Shown piece by piece: positions 52,769-62,210 of a stretch of DNA of 64,000 nt; the first letter of the stretch is position 1; the number at the start of each line of letters is the position of its first letter. Made by a program: the position numbers and the translations under genes. The stretch is from JALZMG01 sp963739975 (GTDB taxonomy: Bacteria; Actinomycetota; Acidimicrobiia; Acidimicrobiales; Ilumatobacteraceae). The stretch covers positions 62,001-126,000 of the forward strand of contig CAVUCK010000018.1 of the NCBI GenBank assembly GCA_963739975.1, read 5' to 3'. Below the pieces are notes generated by a model that had not been told where the DNA came from, did not search any database, and saw nothing but the letters and a program-made list of their open reading frames with translations.

Positions 52769-52954
52769 CTGCGGAGAAAGGCGCAACTGAGATCGTCCCC
52801 CCCGTCCACGTCGCCGGAGCATACGACCAGGCCCGAGCCCGGCAACAACAACAGGCCCCAGCCTTTCGTGCCCGCCGTAGCTGGTTGGGCACCGACGGCA
52901 AGACCGAGGGCCGCCGCATTGGCAGTGCAGGCACTCGGCGCGCTCGGGCCCGCC

Positions 52955-53088
52955 CCGGTGCGGGTCGTGGTCGGAGACGTCGCCCGAGATCGGGGTGGGG
53001 CGTCGCTGACCGAGCGGGCACGATGGGAGATCTGTCGCCGCGTCGGCGCCGAGCTCGACTCGGTGGCTGCGGTCGCTGGCGAGTTCCG
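52955..53088 (+). pseudogene. ISL3 transposase fragment
   Basis: GSWSETSPEIGVGASLTERA and WEICRRVGAELDSVAAVAGEF match the intact transposase at 59020 (GSWSETSTAIGVRASLTERA; QEICRRVGAELDTVAAVAREF) over about 130 bp. Both ends are lost. Confidence 0.75.
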
Positions 53089-53109
53089 TTCGCGACCCTA
53101 CCTTTGGGG

Positions 53110-53530
53110 CTACACCTGGCGACATTGCGCCGATGCTGAACAGGACGGCCTCGCGGCGTTGCGACGACTGGTCAAGCACGACCACGACTTGGCACTCGCC
53201 CTCGACGCTGTCGCCAACACCGCATCCGCCCGGAGCCGACCTGCCGCGGCGATGGCGTCCATCGAGGAAGCCGTCACCCGGTCCCGGGCGTTGGCTGCCG
53301 ACAGTCCCGCCTTCGCACCCAACCTGGCCGCCTCGTTGAGTAACTTCGGCATCCGCTACACCGAGGTGGGCGACGCCAGGAGGCGGTGGCGCCCACCGAG
53401 GAAGCCGTCACCCGGTCCCGGGCGTTGGCCGCCGACAACCCCGCCTTCGTACCGAACCGGGCCGCATCGTTGAGCAACCTCGGCGCGTGCTACAGCGAGG
53501 TGGGGCGAGCCAGTATCTTTCGGACCAACG
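53110..53530 (+). pseudogene. TPR-repeat protein fragment
   Basis: Two tetratricopeptide-type units (IEEAVTRSRALAADSPAFAP, NLAASLSNFGIRYTEVG; then TEEAVTRSRALAADNPAFVP, NRAASLSNLGACYSEVG) begin at 53264 and 53398. The 134 bp period is not a multiple of three, so the second unit is out of frame. Remnant of a kinesin-light-chain-type TPR gene fused to transposase debris. Confidence 0.65.
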
Positions 53531-53566
53531 ACCGCATTTCGCGGCCGTGAGTGAACTGGGGTAATC

Positions 53567-54343
53567 ATGACCACGAAATCTGCACCGGTGCTCTCCGCCG
53601 AACAGCTGTCGGAGGTGCTCCGACTGATCAAGGGAGCAGACTCCGTCGAGCTCAAGTTGACCGTGCCGGACTCCGATCACGCGTCGGCGGTCGCCGCGCT
53701 GGGCATGGACGTGCTCGACGCCGAGATTCGCCAGATCATGTTCTTCGACACGCCCGAGCTTGCGCTCAACAAACAAGGCGTGGTGGTGCGAGCGAGGCGG
53801 ATCCAGGGCAAACCGAGTGATTCGGTCGTCAAGCTGCGGCCGGTCGTTCCCGACGACCTCTCTGCGAAGCTCCGCAAGTCGCCGAACTTCGGCGTCGAGG
53901 TCGACGCCATGCCCGGTGGCTTCGTCTGCTCCGGTTCGATGAAAGCCAAGGAGCTCGATCCGCTGAAGGCGAAAGAGGCGTTCGCCGGCCAGCGGCGGAC
54001 GTCCAAGCTGTTCACGAAGGAACAACGCGCCTTCTACACCGACCACACACCGGGGGGCATCGAACTCAACAATCTCTCGATGCTGGGACCCATCAACATC
54101 ATGAAGCTCAAGTTCACGCCTGGCGGTTTCCGCCGCCGGTTGGTGGCCGAGCTGTGGTTCTACCCCAACGGATCGCGGATCCTCGAGCTTTCCACGAAAT
54201 GCGCCCCCGCCGAAGCATTCGACGCTGCCGCCGAGACGAAGAGTTTCCTCGCCGAGCACGGCGTCAATCTCGCTGGGGTGCAGCAGACCAAGACCATGAC
54301 GGCGCTGAACTACTTCGCTGGCAAGCTCCGACCCGCAGCGTAA
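53567..54343 (+). CDS. CYTH-domain protein, 258 aa
   Basis: N-terminal SVELKLTVPDSDHASAVAALGM gives the ELKL start of the CYTH tunnel, then EIRQIMFFDTPELALNKQGVVVRARRIQGK, SVVKLRPV, and a long C-terminal half with LWFYPNGSRILELSTKCAPAEA. CYTH enzymes (thiamine triphosphatase/adenylate cyclase/tripolyphosphatase) hydrolyse triphosphates with metal. A polyphosphate link is suggested by the PPK2 gene nearby (inference). GGGGT lies before ATG at 53567. Confidence 0.8.
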   Translation: MTTKSAPVLSAEQLSEVLRLIKGADSVELKLTVPDSDHASAVAALGMDVLDAEIRQIMFFDTPELALNKQGVVVRARRIQGKPSDSVVKLRPVVPDDLSAKLRKSPNFGVEVDAMPGGFVCSGSMKAKELDPLKAKEAFAGQRRTSKLFTKEQRAFYTDHTPGGIELNNLSMLGPINIMKLKFTPGGFRRRLVAELWFYPNGSRILELSTKCAPAEAFDAAAETKSFLAEHGVNLAGVQQTKTMTALNYFAGKLRPAA

Positions 54344-54360
54344 GAAGGCTCGTGACACTG

Positions 54361-54596
54361 ATGACGCTCGCGAGTGTGAACGAGATCGACCGACTCGAGT
54401 CGCGTGAGCTCAATCACCTGGAGGCGCAGCTGATCGCCATGTTCAGTCTCCGCTGCGTCCGGAGGAGGTGCAGCGCTGTTTGATCGACTGCGTCGCGCGT
54501 TACGAGTCAGCGCGTGTGCGCCAGTACCTCCCACTGCTCAGCGAGCGTGCCGCGACCCGGCGCCTGCGAGACCTGTGTCGGAACCGACTCGCATGA
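54361..54596 (+). pseudogene. Three-helix-bundle domain protein, one frameshift
   Basis: MTLASVNEIDRLESRELNHLEAQLIAMF, then a one-base shift near 54446, then SPLRPEEVQRCLIDCVARYE and SARVRQYLPLLSERAATRRL to the TGA at 54594-54596. This resembles small actinobacterial three-helix bundle dimerisation proteins often found near stress genes. A missing base in the TTCAG(C)TCTCC region would explain the break. Confidence 0.6.
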
Positions 54597-54680
54597 CTGC
54601 CACGGCAACCACCATGGACCGCACGACAACGACAGCCACGTCAGGTGCTCGAGCCGAGCCAGGATGATCGGGGCATTGAA

Positions 54681-57413
54681 ATGACAATCATCGAGCAGGT
54701 CACGTCCGAGGCGGAGTGGTACGCGTTGTCGGTGGACGATGTCGTCGCCCGTGTGGGGGTCGACGCCCAGCGTGGCCTCGATCCTGATGAGGTGCAGCGG
54801 CGGCTGGCGGAGTTCGGGCGCAACGAGATCGCCTCAGAGCCTCCACCGACCTTGTGGGAGGTGGCCAAGAGTCAGCTGCTGAACCCGATGAACATCATGT
54901 TGTTGATCGTCAGTGTCGCCAGCTTCGCCATCGGGCAGGTACCGACGGGCGTGATCGTGTTGGCGTTGGTGTCGTTCAACGTGATCATGGGGACGAGGCA
55001 GGAGCGCAAGGCGTTGGCGAGCGTCGAGGCGCTCGCCCAGCTCCAGGTCCCCATGGCCCGGGTTCGCCGGTCGGGCAGCGTCGAGCAGGTCGACTCGACC
55101 GAACTCGTGCCGGGCGACGTGGTGCTGATCGAAGCTGGTGAGCTGGTCCCGGCGGATGCGCGCATCGTCACGGCAGCCTCGTTGGAGGTCCAGGAGGCGT
55201 CGCTGACCGGTGAGAGCGCGCCGATCGCCAAGGACGCCAGGACGCTGCCCGAAGGAGAGACGGCGCTGGGCGACAGGACGAACCTCGTCTTCCAGAACAC
55301 CCAGGTGACCAGGGGCTCGGCGGTGGTCGTCGTGTTCGCCACCGGTGCGGCGACCCAGATGGGCCATATCGCCGACATGGTCACGGCGACGAAACGCACG
55401 AAGTCACCGCTCCAGCGGGAACTCGACGGCCTGACCAAGCTCTTCGGCATTCTCGCCTGGGCGGCGGTGGCGATCATCGCCATCTTCGGGATCGCTCGCG
55501 ACCAGGACACCGAGACACTCGTGTTGTTGTGCGTGTCGACGGCGATCTCGGCCATCCCGACGGGCCTGCCGACGTTCGTGCAGTTGATGTTGTCGTCAGG
55601 GGCACAACGCCTCGCCGAGGCCAAAGCGGTCGTCAAGTCGCTCACCGACGTCGAGACGCTCGGCGGAACGACGGTGATCAACAGCGACAAGACCGGCACG
55701 CTGACGATGAACGCCATGACTGCGGCGACGATGTTGGCAGGCGGCGACTGGTACAAGATCGAAGGGGGCGGCTACAAGAAGTCAGGCGCGATCCTCGGCA
55801 CGGCGGGCGTCCCAACACCCGACTTCACCCGACTGGCGCTCGGGCTCGTGCTCTGCAGTGACGCCACCGTCGCCGACAACGAGTCAATCATTGGCGACCC
55901 GACCGAAGCAGCACTGGTCGTGCTCGCCGCAAAGGTCGGTGTCGACGCCGAGGAGTCCCGTCGGAACCTTCCCCGGCGGGCGGCGGTGCCGTTCGACTCC
56001 GAGTACAAGTTCATGGCGACGTTCCACGACCGCCCCGACTGGATCGCCGGGGGCGTCCTCCGAGAACCGCACCTCGTCAGCGTGAAGGGTGCGCCGGACG
56101 TCATTATCGAGCGTTGTGCGACAGCGCTGTGGCACGGCGAGCAGGTCCCGATCGAGCAGGTCCGAGACGAGCTACTCGACGCCAACCGGCAACTCTCCGA
56201 GCGCGGGCTGCGCGTCCTCGGGTTCGCCATCCGCGACCTGCCGTCCGACGCCATGACCGCCGCGCTCGACGATCCGATGGGCGAGATGCACGATCTGGTC
56301 CTGATCTCGCTCGTGGGTATCATCGACCCGTTGCGCGCCGAGGCCGTCGAGGCCGTCCGCATCGCCCACCAGGCCGGCATCGACGTGCGGATGATCACCG
56401 GTGACCACACCGTGACCGCCCGGGCGATCGCCGACGAGCTCGGCCTCGGACCGGGTGTGATCACCGGCACCGAGCTCTCCCACTTCAGTGACGAGCAAGT
56501 GATCGAACAGCTCCCGCAGCTGCACGTCTTCGGTCGCGTCGCCCCCGAGGACAAGGTTCGCCTGGCCCGGCTGATGCAAGAGGCCGGCGAGGTCGTGGCG
56601 ATGACCGGCGACGCCGTCAACGACGCCGCCGCGTTGAAGCAGGCCGACGTCGGTGTCGCGATGGGCAGCGGCTCGGAGGTCACCAAGCAGGCCGGCAAGC
56701 TCGTACTCACCGACGACAACTTCGCCACCCTGGTCAAGGCCGTCGAATACGGGCGCGACATCTACCGGCGGATTTCGTCGTACGTGAAGCTGCAGCTGAC
56801 GATCCTGTCGTCGGTGCTGCAGTTGATGCTGTACGCCACCATCCTCAACATCAACGGCGGCGTCGCCCTGTTCCCGATGCAGCTGCTCTTCGCCAAATTC
56901 TTCGTCGTGGTCACCGTGGTCATCGGGTTCATCGTCGACGTCCCCGACCCCGGCGTCATGCAGCGACCCCCACGCACACCCGGATCGCGAATCGCCACCC
57001 GCGCCCAGACGGTGCGCTGGGCGATCACCGGTTTCATCATTTCCGCTCTGGCGTTGATGGTGCTGGCCTGGGGTCCCGACGAGCCGAGCACGGAGAATCC
57101 GTCGGTGTCGATGACGATGGCCTTCGCGGTGGTCGCGCTCAGCGCCGTCAACAACGGCCTCGTGATGCGCCGCGAGCGCGAACCGTGGTGGTCGGCACCG
57201 ATGTTCCCCTACCTCGGGTGGATCATCCTGGGGTGGATCCTCACCTGGGCCGCGGTCGAGCTGAACATGCTGCAGCGCCTCCTCGACACGGTGCCGCTCA
57301 CCGGCGCCCAATGGGCCCTGGTCATCGCACTGTCGCTCGTCGCCCCGGCATTCACCGCGATCGACAAAGCCATCCATCTCCACCGGCTGAACGCTTTACC
57401 GCACGACATCTGA
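54681..57413 (+). CDS. P-type cation-transporting ATPase, 910 aa
   Basis: Cation-ATPase N domain, TGES near residue 175, DKTGTLT near 336, KGAPDVII, MITGDHTVTARAIA, and TGDAVNDAAALKQADVGVAMGSG near 643; ten membrane helices. The family motif IPEGLP reads IPTGLP, and GDGVNDAPAL reads GDAVNDAAAL, so the ion-binding Glu of Ca2+ pumps is absent and specificity is uncertain (H+, K+/Na+ or Mg2+-like). ATG at 54681 is chosen over 54645 because the sequence conserved in the family starts there. PPK2 follows 90 nt downstream. Confidence 0.92.
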   Translation: MTIIEQVTSEAEWYALSVDDVVARVGVDAQRGLDPDEVQRRLAEFGRNEIASEPPPTLWEVAKSQLLNPMNIMLLIVSVASFAIGQVPTGVIVLALVSFNVIMGTRQERKALASVEALAQLQVPMARVRRSGSVEQVDSTELVPGDVVLIEAGELVPADARIVTAASLEVQEASLTGESAPIAKDARTLPEGETALGDRTNLVFQNTQVTRGSAVVVVFATGAATQMGHIADMVTATKRTKSPLQRELDGLTKLFGILAWAAVAIIAIFGIARDQDTETLVLLCVSTAISAIPTGLPTFVQLMLSSGAQRLAEAKAVVKSLTDVETLGGTTVINSDKTGTLTMNAMTAATMLAGGDWYKIEGGGYKKSGAILGTAGVPTPDFTRLALGLVLCSDATVADNESIIGDPTEAALVVLAAKVGVDAEESRRNLPRRAAVPFDSEYKFMATFHDRPDWIAGGVLREPHLVSVKGAPDVIIERCATALWHGEQVPIEQVRDELLDANRQLSERGLRVLGFAIRDLPSDAMTAALDDPMGEMHDLVLISLVGIIDPLRAEAVEAVRIAHQAGIDVRMITGDHTVTARAIADELGLGPGVITGTELSHFSDEQVIEQLPQLHVFGRVAPEDKVRLARLMQEAGEVVAMTGDAVNDAAALKQADVGVAMGSGSEVTKQAGKLVLTDDNFATLVKAVEYGRDIYRRISSYVKLQLTILSSVLQLMLYATILNINGGVALFPMQLLFAKFFVVVTVVIGFIVDVPDPGVMQRPPRTPGSRIATRAQTVRWAITGFIISALALMVLAWGPDEPSTENPSVSMTMAFAVVALSAVNNGLVMRREREPWWSAPMFPYLGWIILGWILTWAAVELNMLQRLLDTVPLTGAQWALVIALSLVAPAFTAIDKAIHLHRLNALPHDI

Positions 57414-57502
57414 TCGCAGCCGGCGACCCGGTCTGGCGATGCCGGCGAGGGGTTTTCAAGAATGTTCGTCAGCTGGCGACACGCACACGAGGAAGGGCTG
57501 AA

Positions 57503-58288
57503 ATGGATACCGAGCCGAAGATGAAGCGGAAGGAGTACGAGGCCGAGCTGCGCAAGCTGCAGGCCGAGCTGGTCGCCATGCAGGAATGGATCAAGGCGAC
57601 GGGAGCCAAGGTCTGCCTGGTGTTCGAGGGTCGCGACAGCGCCGGCAAGGGCGGCACGATCAAGGCGATCACCGGACGTGTAAGCCCACGTGTGTTCCGT
57701 GTGGTCGCGTTGCCCAGCCCGACGGAGCGGGAGAAATCGCAGATGTACGTGCAGCGCTACATCCCGCACCTACCGGCGGCCGGTGAAGTCGTGATCTTCG
57801 ACCGGAGCTGGTACAACCGGGCGGGCGTCGAGCGGGTGATGGGCTTCTGCAGCGAGGAGCAGACGAAGCGTTTCCTCCAGATGGCGCCCGGCGTCGAGCA
57901 GGCGATGGTCGACTCGGGGATCGTGCTCCTCAAGTACTGGCTCGAAGTGGGCGAAGCCGAGCAGACCAAACGGCTCCGAAGCCGCGTGGACGACCCGCGC
58001 AAAATCTGGAAGCTGTCCGACATGGACCTGCTCTCCTACAGCCGGTGGTACGACTACGCCCGGGCCCGCGACGACATGTTCGCCGCCACCAGCAGCGAAT
58101 GGGCGCCCTGGCACGTCGTGCGCACCGACGACAAGCGACGCGGACGTCTGAACCTGATCACCCACCTCCTCAACCAGGTTCCCTACGAACCGATCGTGCC
58201 GAAGAAGGTCACTTTCCCGGAACGCGACAAGCCTGGCGACTACACCGAACCGGATCTCTCCCGCTACCACCTTCCCACACCGTTCTGA
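57503..58288 (+). CDS. ppk2: Polyphosphate kinase 2 (PPK2), 261 aa
   Basis: Walker A CLVFEGRDSAGKGGTIKAI near residues 40-55, lid and Walker B EVVIFDRSWYNRAGVERVMGF, then WKLSDMDLLSYSRWYDYARARDDMF and RGRLNLITHLLNQVPYEP. One-domain PPK2 enzymes make NTPs from NDPs or NMPs using polyphosphate. GAGGAAGG precedes ATG at 57503. The next gene is a decayed SulP end on the other strand. Confidence 0.94.
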   Translation: MDTEPKMKRKEYEAELRKLQAELVAMQEWIKATGAKVCLVFEGRDSAGKGGTIKAITGRVSPRVFRVVALPSPTEREKSQMYVQRYIPHLPAAGEVVIFDRSWYNRAGVERVMGFCSEEQTKRFLQMAPGVEQAMVDSGIVLLKYWLEVGEAEQTKRLRSRVDDPRKIWKLSDMDLLSYSRWYDYARARDDMFAATSSEWAPWHVVRTDDKRRGRLNLITHLLNQVPYEPIVPKKVTFPERDKPGDYTEPDLSRYHLPTPF

Positions 58289-58335
58289 GCGGTGTCCCGG
58301 ACCGGCCTCGAAACGGGCCGTGCGGGGCGTGGCGT

Positions 58336-58520
58336 TCAGATCTCGGCGGCACCGTGGCCCGCCGCCTCAATCGCGGTGAGGACGTCGTCGATCGAGTCGT
58401 AGAAGTGATCGCGGTCAAGCGGTTCAAACAGGCCGTACCGGTAGACGAGCCACCACGGCCACACCCTTCACTCGGGCCCAGCGGCGACCACCTCCTCGAC
58501 GACGTACCGCCAACCGGTGC
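58336..58520 (-). pseudogene. SulP STAS-domain remnant
   Basis: YRYGLFEPLDRDHFYDSIDD to a stop at 58336 matches the end of the intact SulP (HDYGLLKTLDRDHFYASIDQ). Upstream, VKGVAVVARL and WRYVVEEVVAAGPE match the preceding STAS strand and helix in two other frames. The rest of the transporter is gone. Confidence 0.68.
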
Positions 58521-58886
58521 AACCCTCCATCGCCCATCGACACGGCGCCACCATGAACGCGTTCGGTCACGTCGTCGCCCAGCCACACTGCGATGACCCC
58601 GGCTGCGTCGGCCGCTCCGATCGTCGCCTTCGCCGAGAAGGCGTTGAGCTCGATCGTTGCGGTGTCTCCACTGGCGAGCGCAAGCTCACCGGGGCGCACC
58701 CCGGACCCGATCGTCAGTCGAGCGTCAGCGGGAGCGAGCTCAGTACCGCCGGCTGGTCCGGTGTGCCCGATTCGAAGAGCTTCAGGCGACCAGTCGACGC
58801 AACGCGAGCCGCCGTCGCTCCCTCCGTTGTCTTGATGACGAGGTCGCCTCCGCTGATCGTGAGGTTCTCGTCCTGGATGATCGTCA
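58521..58886 (-). pseudogene. Unrecognised gene debris left of the ISL3 element
   Basis: The minus strand reads NLTIIQDENLTISGGDLVIK and TTEGATAARVASTGRLKLFE to about 58714, then in another frame TATIELNAFSAKATIGAADAA. It looks protein-coding but broken, and was probably interrupted by the IS insertion. No family recognised. Confidence 0.35.
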
Positions 58887-58896
58887 GGTTTAGTCC
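58887..58896. repeat. Probable target-site duplication, left
   Basis: GGTTTAGTCC, repeated directly at 60338-60347. ISL3 elements usually make 8 bp duplications, so TTTAGTCC may be the true extent. Confidence 0.6.
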
Positions 58897-60337
58897 GCTC
58901 CACGCGTTGAACGCTGTGGCCGGTTCGTAGCGATGGCTGGCTGACAGGGTCGACCACGCGAGTCGGAGGTCTCGCCATTCTGCGGATAGCGAACATCTGC
59001 AGACGGGAGGACCTCCGACGTGGGCAACGGTAGTGGGGACGTGGCGGGCGCGACCGCGCTCGTGGGGTTGGACGGTTTCGTTGTGACGTCGCAGACGCGC
59101 CGCGACGGCGAGGTGTGGTTGCTGGTGGAGACGGTCGAGGATCGCTCGGCGTGTCCAAGTTGCGGCGTGTTCGCGGCGGGCAACGGCCGGCGGCACGTGA
59201 CGGTGCGCGATCTGCCGATCGCCGGTGTGCCGACGGTGATCGTGTGGGCCAAGCGCACGTGGCGCTGCCGCGAGGAGCTGTGTGGGCGGGGGTCGTGGTC
59301 GGAGACGTCGACGGCGATCGGCGTGCGCGCGTCGCTGACGGAACGAGCCCGCCAAGAGATCTGCCGCCGGGTCGGCGCAGAGCTCGACACCGTCGCGGCG
59401 GTGGCCCGCGAGTTCGGGGTCGGCTGGGCCTGTGCGCATCGGGCCGTCGTTGACTACGGCGACGCCCTCATCGCCGCCGACGACCGCCTCGAGTGGACCC
59501 GCAAGCTCGGCGTCGACGAGCACACCTTTCAGCACACCAACGCCCGCCGGCGCACGCAGATGGCGACCACGTTCGTCGACCTAGACCGGGGTCGGCTGCT
59601 CGACGTCGTCCCTGGCAGATCCGGTGACGTGGTGCGCCAGTGGGTGGCCGCCCAGCCGATCTGGTGGGCCGACCAGATCGACGTGACGGCGATCGACGCG
59701 TTCCGTGGCTACGCCAACGCCATCGGCGACGTCCTACCCGATGCCACGTTGGTGATCGACCACTTCCACGCCATCCGCCTCGCCTCCGAAGCAGTCAACG
59801 ACGTCCGTCGACGGGTGCAGCAAGCACAGCTCGGCCACCGCGGTCGCAAGCACGACCCGCTCTACGGGATCCGTCGGCTGCTGCTGCGCACCTGGTCGAA
59901 TCTCACCGAGCGCGGCTGGGAACGGCTGCGGGCCGGCCTCGCCGCCGGCGACCCCGACGGCGAAGTGGCCGCCGTGTGGCTGGCCCGTGAGATGCTCGCC
60001 GAGGTCTACGCCGCCCGAGACGTCGCGCACGCCAAGCGGCGCCTGATCGTGTTCCTTCAGCACGCCGCCGACGCCGACATCCCCGAGCTCACCCGCCTCG
60101 CCACGACGATCGACCGCTGGCGTGACGAGGTGCTCGCCTATCACAGCACCGGTGGTGCTTCCAACGGGCCGACCGAAGCGGTCAACCTCATCGTGGAGAA
60201 GATCCGTCGCATCGGTCACGGCTACCGCAACTTCATCAACTATCGACGCCGACTTCTCCTCGGCTGCGGCATCACATGGGCTACCGTCCCAACTCGCAGA
60301 ATCAGAGGCCGCCAACCAGCGATCGCCGCGTAGAGCC
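58897..60337 (+). mobile_element. ISL3-family insertion sequence, about 1441 bp
   Basis: Bounded by GGTTTAGTCC direct repeats. The left end GCTCCACGCGTTGAACGCTG and the reverse complement of the right end (GCTCTACGCGGCGATCGCTG) match at 16 of 20 bases, forming terminal inverted repeats. It holds one intact transposase gene whose stop lies within the right inverted repeat. Size suits the family. The exact end base is uncertain by 1-2 nt. Confidence 0.75.
59020..60333 (+). CDS. ISL3-family transposase, 437 aa
   Basis: N-terminal zinc-finger-like region (ACPSCGVFAAGNGRRHVTVRDLPIAG; RTWRCREELCGRGSW), HTH (ASLTERARQEICRRVGAELDTVAAVAREFGVGWACAHRAV), and the DDE domain: KLGVDEHTFQ (D), VTAIDAFRGYANA...ATLVIDHFHAIRLA (D), and SNGPTEAVNLIVEKIRRIGHGYRNFINYRRRLLL (E). 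GTG start with GGGAGG upstream. Intact, so the element may be active. Confidence 0.92.
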   Translation: MGNGSGDVAGATALVGLDGFVVTSQTRRDGEVWLLVETVEDRSACPSCGVFAAGNGRRHVTVRDLPIAGVPTVIVWAKRTWRCREELCGRGSWSETSTAIGVRASLTERARQEICRRVGAELDTVAAVAREFGVGWACAHRAVVDYGDALIAADDRLEWTRKLGVDEHTFQHTNARRRTQMATTFVDLDRGRLLDVVPGRSGDVVRQWVAAQPIWWADQIDVTAIDAFRGYANAIGDVLPDATLVIDHFHAIRLASEAVNDVRRRVQQAQLGHRGRKHDPLYGIRRLLLRTWSNLTERGWERLRAGLAAGDPDGEVAAVWLAREMLAEVYAARDVAHAKRRLIVFLQHAADADIPELTRLATTIDRWRDEVLAYHSTGGASNGPTEAVNLIVEKIRRIGHGYRNFINYRRRLLLGCGITWATVPTRRIRGRQPAIAA

Positions 60338-60347
60338 GGTTTAGTCC
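60338..60347. repeat. Probable target-site duplication, right
   Basis: GGTTTAGTCC, identical to 58887-58896. Confidence 0.6.
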
Positions 60348-61341
60348 TCCCGCTGTTGCAGAGCGTGAATGGGTTCGTCGGCAAGATGTACGACGAACCC
60401 CGCAGCGCGGTTCGCGAATGGCACGCGGTCCACTCACATCGCTGGATCGGGCAACCAATTGGTGGAAGTTGGCGGGCCGTTGGAATCGGTCATCGTGAAG
60501 TCCGCGTACTTAGGGTTGCCGGTGCGCATGCTCGTTTGCCCGGCGCCGTTAGTCCTTGTCCTGAGCAACAGTGCTATGCCGCCATCTCGGCTCGACGACA
60601 AACCTGTCGTCGCGCTCGCCGATCGCTTCGCGATGTCCGAGTTCCGCGCCCGATATCCGCGCGCATCCGAGACACCCAGTGCGTCCTCCAAGTGCCGGTC
60701 GAGGACGGGCTGATCCTCCGGGGGACGCGTCCGAGAACGCGCGCCCGATACCACTCTCCGCCACGAGCCAGAGCGCGTCCTCGAAGCGCCGTTCCTCCCG
60801 GCCCCGCGGCTCGAGCCGCGATATCCGAATCCGCGTCCTCCTAGGCGCGGCGAGCGGGCTCGAGGGCCATCCGGGAAGTGCCGTTCCTCCCAGCCTCGGC
60901 CATCTGCTCCAGCGATCGCTCGAGGAACCTGTGGCCAGCGGGCACCGCCTCGTGGCCGCCCGGGGGCAGATCCCCCTGGCCGCCCACAGTGGGATTCCGT
61001 CCGGGGGCGGTCGAACTGCACGTTGGCCCTGGTCGCAGGGCGCTTTGGGTCGAGAGGACCCCTTGAAGCCGGAGTGACCCGGGAGCGACACGAATCGGTG
61101 ACGCATGGTCCGGTGTCGGGACATGCTCCAGGGGGCTTCGGCCGGACACGGGGCGGGAGGAACGGCGCTTCATACGGGTGCCTCGGAGCCCGCCGACCTC
61201 GCGTTTTGCGGACGCCAATCTCGGACGTCGCGCCACTGGCCGTTGCGGGCGGGAGGATCGGCGCTTGGAGGCGCGCTACAGGCCGCAGAACCGCGCGTTA
61301 CCGGACGGCGCGAATCTGACGTTGCGTGTCGCCCGCCAGCC
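60348..61341. other. About 1 kb between two IS elements, no gene recognised
   Basis: The first part, read on the minus strand, has a protein-like tail (TNGAGQTSMRTGNPKYADFT then MTDSNGPPTSTNWLPDPAM) that may continue the gene broken by the ISL3 element. From about 60700 on, GC-rich sequence with GTGCCGTTCCTCCC-type repeated words but no convincing frame. Confidence 0.4.
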
Positions 61342-61386
61342 TGATGGGACCACCCGTGCGCCAGTGTGATGGGACCACTTCTCGGG
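61342..61386. repeat. IS21 left terminal repeats
   Basis: Two direct words TGATGGGACCAC separated by about 13 bases; mirrored at 63932-63972. Confidence 0.7.
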
Positions 61387-61388
61387 TG

Positions 61389-62210
61389 TCAGCGTCGGCG
61401 TCGTGATGATCGCCGAGGCGGTGCGGCCGGGTCAAGGCGACGGTCGTCTTTGGTGATGGTGGGTCGTTGGCGTTGGCGGTAGGACTCGCCGTCGAGGATG
61501 AGTTCGTGGGCCGCGGATTGCAGCCGGTCGATGGCTGATTGGGCGAGCAGGGGGTCGGCCATCAGCCCGAGCCACTCGACCGGCTCACGATTCGACGTCG
61601 CCACCGTCGCCGCCATCCGGTGGCGTTCGACGATCAGTTCGTAGACGTCGGCGGTGTCCAACGCGTCGAGGCTCTGCAGAGCGAAGTCGTCGATGATGAG
61701 CAGGTCGACGCGCAGCAGCCGACGCATCTCGGTGTCGTGGCTGTTGTCGAGCCGGCTGGCGCGCAACCGTTTGAGAAGTCGGTCGCAGCGTTCGAAGTGG
61801 ACGCTGAACCGGCGGCGCACGGCGGCATGGCCGAGGGCGGTGGCCAAGAACGTCTTGCCGACGCCGACGGGCCCCATGATCACGGCGTTGTGGCCGGCTT
61901 CGACGAAGCGCAATGAGCACAGCTCGCTCCACACGGCCCGGTCGTAGGTGATCTTCGTCGTGTCGTCCCAGCGGTCCAAGGTCATCTCCGGGTCGAGTCC
62001 GGCGGCGCGGGAGCGCCGGTCAGCCGAGCTGGCCTCGCGGCGGGTGACTTCGTCGGCCAGGACGAGTTCCAAGAACTCGGCGTGGCCGAGTCCGCCAGTC
62101 GAGGCGAGGGCGAGCCGTTCGGGGAGGGTGTCGAGGCAGCGGCCGAGCTTGACGCGGCGCAGCAACGCCTTCAGCTCCGGCGTGACCGTCGGGGCAGCGG
62201 GGGCGCTCAT
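61389..62210 (-). CDS. istB: IS21 helper ATPase IstB, 273 aa
   Basis: AAA+ ATPase: N-terminal helical IstB domain (LKALLRRVKLGRCLDTLPERLALA), Walker A MGPVGVGKTFLATALGHAA, Walker B LLIIDDFALQSLD, sensor VATSNREPVEWLGLMADPLLAQSAIDRLQSAAHELILDGESYR. Assembles on target DNA and recruits IstA. Start overlaps the istA stop by ATGA. Length normal; intact. Confidence 0.95.
   Translation of the reverse strand: MSAPAAPTVTPELKALLRRVKLGRCLDTLPERLALASTGGLGHAEFLELVLADEVTRREASSADRRSRAAGLDPEMTLDRWDDTTKITYDRAVWSELCSLRFVEAGHNAVIMGPVGVGKTFLATALGHAAVRRRFSVHFERCDRLLKRLRASRLDNSHDTEMRRLLRVDLLIIDDFALQSLDALDTADVYELIVERHRMAATVATSNREPVEWLGLMADPLLAQSAIDRLQSAAHELILDGESYRQRQRPTITKDDRRLDPAAPPRRSSRRRR

Noticed and set aside
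58887..60347. Composite transposon between the ISL3 and IS21 elements
   Set aside because: The two IS are of different families and the 1 kb between has no recognisable cargo.
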